From: Acidobacteriota bacterium
GTDB lineage: Bacteria; Acidobacteriota; Vicinamibacteria; Vicinamibacterales; CAVVIG01
Assembly (NCBI GenBank): GCA_003223775.1
Contig: QHWK01000061.1
Span: 1 to 8,792 of the forward strand
DNA length: 8,792 nucleotides
Direction: 5' to 3'
The position numbers and the translations under genes are program-made. Shown piece by piece: positions 6,206-8,792 of this stretch; within the stretch, counting starts at the first letter, position 1; every line of letters starts with the position of its first letter. The notes under the pieces are model-generated. The model saw only the letters and a list, made by a program, of their open reading frames with translations, searched no databases and was not told the origin of the DNA.

Positions 6206-6251
6206 CGCAGACTGACGACGATCAACGCAGACCCCGCGGAACCCGCAGGAC
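6206..6251. repeat. Degenerate short repeats (CGCAGAC / CCGCRGRAC)
   Basis: The plus strand contains CGCAGAC at 6206-6212 and again at 6226-6232. These are followed by the two related 9-mers CCGCGGAAC (6234-6242) and CCGCAGGAC (6243-6251). The run lies in the upstream region of the mutase operon. It may be another intergenic short-repeat family or a regulator site; the sequence alone does not decide. Confidence 0.35.
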
Positions 6252-6424
6252 CTGGTTTGGAAAAACAGATTCTGTGGCGCGACTCCCGCTCGTCGGTATC
6301 TGCATTCGTGCATGGGCCACTGTCTCCAATCGGTAATGGTTTTCATAGAAGAGGCAGCTTTCCCGCCGCATTTCGGCGAAAAGTCCAGGAAGAGTCAGGC
6401 ACGGAAGCGGCAATCGCGAGCGAC

Positions 6425-6430
6425 GGAGGT
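6425..6430 (+). promoter_or_regulatory. Shine-Dalgarno for the secreted VCBS protein
   Basis: GGAGGT lies seven bases before ATG 6438. It decides the start, because the frame is open further upstream (ATG at 6312) but only the 6438 start places a signal peptide at the N-terminus. It is the only strong ribosome-binding site in the window. Confidence 0.8.
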
Positions 6431-6437
6431 TCGGTCG

Positions 6438-8792
6438 ATGCAGGTGTCGCGTGCGCTCCTCGGCGTCGTCGGGGTGCTCCTCGCCGGATCGGCCATCGGT
6501 CATCGTTCCGTCGCCGCCACCGCGGCGTCTCCCAGCGTCAGCATCCGCCGCGTCACGTCGATCCTGGGCCGCACCGTCGCCGGCGATTTCAACGGCGACG
6601 GCTTCGTCGATCTCGCCGCGGCGGCGACCGGCACGCCGTTTCCGCGTCCGCTCGCCGTCGCGTTGGGACGAGGCGACGGGACATTCGGCGCGCCGGTGTC
6701 GATGGGTGTGAACGGCGCGGCTCTCGCGGCCGGCGACTTCAACAAGGACGGCAAGCTCGATCTGATCGCGGACCTCGACACCGGGGACATGCCGCTGAAC
6801 TTCATGCCGGGCCGCGGCGACGGCACGTTCGGGCCGCCGGCGCAGATCGGCGGAGCGGTCGCCGTCGGCCTTACCTTCGCTGCTGTCGCCGACATCGACG
6901 GCGACGGCAATCTCGACCTCGCCATCGGCTTCCTCAGCGAAACCGACAACGACGCGGTGCTGGTGTATGCGGGACACGGCGACGGGACGTTCTCCGACGT
7001 CATGGTCGCGCTGCATACGGGCAACCTGAGCCACCCCCACGGCGCTGCAATCGCGGATGTGAACGGCGACGGCAAGCCGGACATCGTCGTGGCGAACCAC
7101 GGCGCGCACACGGTCTCGGTCTTCCTGAACCAGGGCGCGTTCACGTTTACCGCTGCCGACATCCCGCTCGACAGGCAGGCCAACGACGTCGCAATCGCGG
7201 ACGTGAACCGCGACGGCAAGCTGGATCTCCTCGTCGCGACGTCGCACGACGGATCCGACGATCTCTTCTACATCGACGGCTTCGTCTACGTGCTCCGCGG
7301 CAACGGCGACGGCACCTTCGGCGCGCCGGCGCAGTACGCGACCGAACCCGGCGCGTGGCAGATCGCGATGGGCGATTTCAACCGCGACGGCGTGCCCGAC
7401 GTCGCCACCGTGAACTACTCCGCAAAGCAGGACGTCGACGCCTGCGGCTTCCTCTGGGACAGCGTGTCGATTCTGCCGGGCAACACCGACGGGACCTTCG
7501 GTGCCGCATCGTCGTTCTCGCTCGGCAATCAGAGCAACCTCACCGACTTTCACTACCGCGACACGGCGGCGTCGATCGTCGCCGTGGACGTGAATCGCGA
7601 CGGCTGGAAAGACCTCGTCGCATCGGCCGGCGCGGTCCTCCTGAATCAGGCGCCCGATCCGAACTGGCCGCCGACCGTGACGGCGAGTGCCACTCAGCCG
7701 GATGCCGATCACTCGATCGCGCTGTCGGCCGTCGCGAACGACGTCGATCAGGATCGCCTCTCGTACGCGTGGACCGAGAGCGGCGGGCAACCGATCGAGC
7801 ACACAGCAACGCCGTGCCGCTTCACGCCGGCGACCGGCGGCCAGCACACATTCACCGTCACCGTCGACGATCACCACGGCCACACGGCGACGAGCTCGGT
7901 GATGGTCGACTTCGGGACCATTGGCGGCGGCTCGACGCCGGGCACCGTGTCCATCAACGCGCCGGCGCAGGGCGAGACGGTTCAGGGCGGCACGCCGTAC
8001 ACGATTCGCTGGGCCGCGTCAGGCGATCTCAGCAGCGTGACGCATTGGAGCCTCGCGTTCACGACCGACGGCACCGGTTTCTCGCCGATCGCCGAATGCA
8101 GCAACGTCCCTGCGGGCGCGCGCTCGTGCACCTGGAACAACCCGAATCCGCCCACGCCGGGAGCGCAGATCGTCATCAGCAACCAGTCGTCGACCAATGA
8201 GATCGGCGGGATCTCCGGCGTGTTCGCGATCGCCGGGCCGTCGGGCGGCGTCATCGGCGACGGCTGGGCGCACGCCGACGTCGGCGCCGTCGGCGCGGCC
8301 GGCAGCGCGACCTTCGACGGGTTCCTGCGCGAGGGCGCCGCCTTCACCGTGTCGGCGAGCGGCGCGGACATCTGGGGCACCGCCGACGAGTTCCACTACG
8401 TGTGGAAGAAGGTCAACGGCGATTTCCAGATCAATACGCGCGTCGACTCGGTGGAGAACGTCAACGCGTGGACCAAGGCCGGGATCATGCTTCGCGCCGA
8501 CGCGACCGACCCGTCGTCGCCCCACGCGACGATCGTCGTCTCGCCGAGCAAGGGGATCGCGTTCCAGCGCCGCACCAGTGAAGCGGGCGCGACCGTCAGC
8601 ACCCAGGGCCCCGCGCTCGCTGCGCCGGTGTGGCTCCGCATGGTCCGCATGGGGAACACGGTCAAGACCTACTACCGGAAGAGTCTGACCGATCTCTGGA
8701 CGCTGGCCGGCCAGCAGACGTTCACGAACATGCCGGCGCTCGCGAACATCGGCATCGCCGTCGCGAGCCACGCGGACGGCACGCTGGCGACG
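6438..8792 (+). CDS. Secreted multidomain FG-GAP/VCBS beta-propeller protein (partial, runs off the right edge)
   Basis: An open frame of 785 codons with no stop before the window ends. Residues 1-29 form a signal peptide (MQVSRALLGVVGVLLAG, cleavage probably near VAATA). Seven FG-GAP/VCBS repeats follow, each with a calcium-loop-like D-x-[ND]-x-D-G-x-x-D, starting at D50, D100, D152, D207, D255, D313 and D384; most are followed by GDGTFG. Seven repeats fit one complete integrin-like propeller. Residues about 409-492 (PPTVTASATQPD to HTFTVTVDDHHGHTATSSV) are PKD/cadherin-like. Residues 504-600 (INAPAQGETVQGG to GVFAIAG) are Ig-like. From 609 (GWAHADVGAVG, ADIWGTADEFHYVW, AWTKAGIMLRAD) a concanavalin/laminin-G-like domain of the DUF1349 kind begins and is unfinished. 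It is probably an extracellular adhesion or carbohydrate-binding protein. No catalytic motif is seen. It is divergent from the mutase operon, with no shared role evident. Confidence 0.92.
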   Translation, partial: MQVSRALLGVVGVLLAGSAIGHRSVAATAASPSVSIRRVTSILGRTVAGDFNGDGFVDLAAAATGTPFPRPLAVALGRGDGTFGAPVSMGVNGAALAAGDFNKDGKLDLIADLDTGDMPLNFMPGRGDGTFGPPAQIGGAVAVGLTFAAVADIDGDGNLDLAIGFLSETDNDAVLVYAGHGDGTFSDVMVALHTGNLSHPHGAAIADVNGDGKPDIVVANHGAHTVSVFLNQGAFTFTAADIPLDRQANDVAIADVNRDGKLDLLVATSHDGSDDLFYIDGFVYVLRGNGDGTFGAPAQYATEPGAWQIAMGDFNRDGVPDVATVNYSAKQDVDACGFLWDSVSILPGNTDGTFGAASSFSLGNQSNLTDFHYRDTAASIVAVDVNRDGWKDLVASAGAVLLNQAPDPNWPPTVTASATQPDADHSIALSAVANDVDQDRLSYAWTESGGQPIEHTATPCRFTPATGGQHTFTVTVDDHHGHTATSSVMVDFGTIGGGSTPGTVSINAPAQGETVQGGTPYTIRWAASGDLSSVTHWSLAFTTDGTGFSPIAECSNVPAGARSCTWNNPNPPTPGAQIVISNQSSTNEIGGISGVFAIAGPSGGVIGDGWAHADVGAVGAAGSATFDGFLREGAAFTVSASGADIWGTADEFHYVWKKVNGDFQINTRVDSVENVNAWTKAGIMLRADATDPSSPHATIVVSPSKGIAFQRRTSEAGATVSTQGPALAAPVWLRMVRMGNTVKTYYRKSLTDLWTLAGQQTFTNMPALANIGIAVASHADGTLAT

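Larger units (their letters stand above)
6164..6437. other. Divergent intergenic region
   Basis: A 274-bp gap between the mutase large subunit (leftward) and the secreted VCBS protein (rightward). It holds the TATAAT box near the mutase start, a degenerate run of CGCAGAC/CCGCGGAAC units (6206-6251), a weak 5-bp hairpin (CGCCG-CATTT-CGGCG, about 6363-6378) and the Shine-Dalgarno of the rightward gene. An in-frame ATG at 6312 could extend the rightward gene but would bury its signal peptide. I see no RNA gene, and no riboswitch consensus that I can recognise. Confidence 0.6.

Noticed and set aside
6360..6380. Small hairpin CGCCG-CATTT-CGGCG as a riboswitch or terminator
   Set aside because: Only five base pairs, no conserved riboswitch core and no T-tract; not distinguishable from chance in G+C-rich DNA.
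6312..6437. Upstream in-frame ATG (6312) for the secreted protein
   Set aside because: It would put a charged 42-residue stretch ahead of an obvious signal peptide, whereas ATG 6438 has GGAGGT at ideal spacing.
6222..7883. Minus-strand open frame (about 550 codons) opposite the VCBS repeats
   Set aside because: It is the antisense shadow of the repetitive GAC/GGC-rich propeller codons and shows no recognisable domain.
5264..8200. Very long plus-strand open frame (about 980 codons) spanning the mutase and the secreted-protein gene
   Set aside because: It crosses two genes in a non-coding frame, and its product is Arg-rich low complexity. The real plus-strand gene from 6438 is in another frame with a Shine-Dalgarno, signal peptide and VCBS repeats.

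Overview
The window is G+C-rich DNA with long antisense open frames, as expected at high third-position GC. It comes from a bacterial chromosome. No phage, plasmid, transposase, CRISPR, tRNA or rRNA gene was recognised. The gaps between genes hold heptamer-array hairpins and a REP-type double hairpin. Together with an FG-GAP/VCBS secreted protein, a receiver-plus-Ala/Pro-linker regulator and an actinobacterial-style valyl-tRNA synthetase, this suggests an environmental Acidobacteriota-like organism (Vicinamibacteria or a relative). That taxonomic guess is inference from remembered genome style and was not searched.

Layout: bases 8-6163 are all on the minus strand. In transcription order they are: (i) the large, catalytic subunit of a B12-dependent acyl-CoA mutase of the methylmalonyl-CoA mutase family (6163-4597), broken by an internal deletion and frameshift near 5596; (ii) its separate B12-binding small subunit (4494-4096), intact; (iii) a response regulator with a CheY-like receiver, a long Ala/Pro linker and a C-terminal helical module (3990-2782); (iv) valyl-tRNA synthetase of the GWDDNG type (2617-8). 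From 6438 to the right edge, on the plus strand, runs a divergent, previously easy-to-miss open frame with no stop in the window. It encodes a secreted multidomain protein with a seven-repeat FG-GAP/VCBS beta-propeller, a PKD/cadherin-like domain, an Ig-like domain and a lectin/laminin-G-like domain.

The two mutase genes form one functional unit: the TIM-barrel subunit binds the acyl-CoA and the small subunit carries adenosylcobalamin for succinyl-CoA/methylmalonyl-CoA interconversion or a related carbon-skeleton rearrangement. As read here the large subunit cannot be made as one polypeptide, so either the enzyme is dead in this strain or the contig carries an assembly error. The regulator and valS follow on the same strand but have no evident functional link to the mutase.

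The non-coding DNA is the most unusual part. Each of the three minus-strand gene gaps contains short-repeat structure: an array of ATGGCTG-type heptamers facing its own inverted copy (2643-2796), a GGGGCTAG-type hairpin with the same plan (4024-4092), and a 56-bp near-palindromic double hairpin flanked by CTAGCCY heptamers (4526-4599). These repeats run into the adjacent genes and supply at least two of their stop codons. The 274-bp divergent gap (6164-6437) carries a TATAAT box very close to the mutase start and a clear Shine-Dalgarno for the secreted protein.
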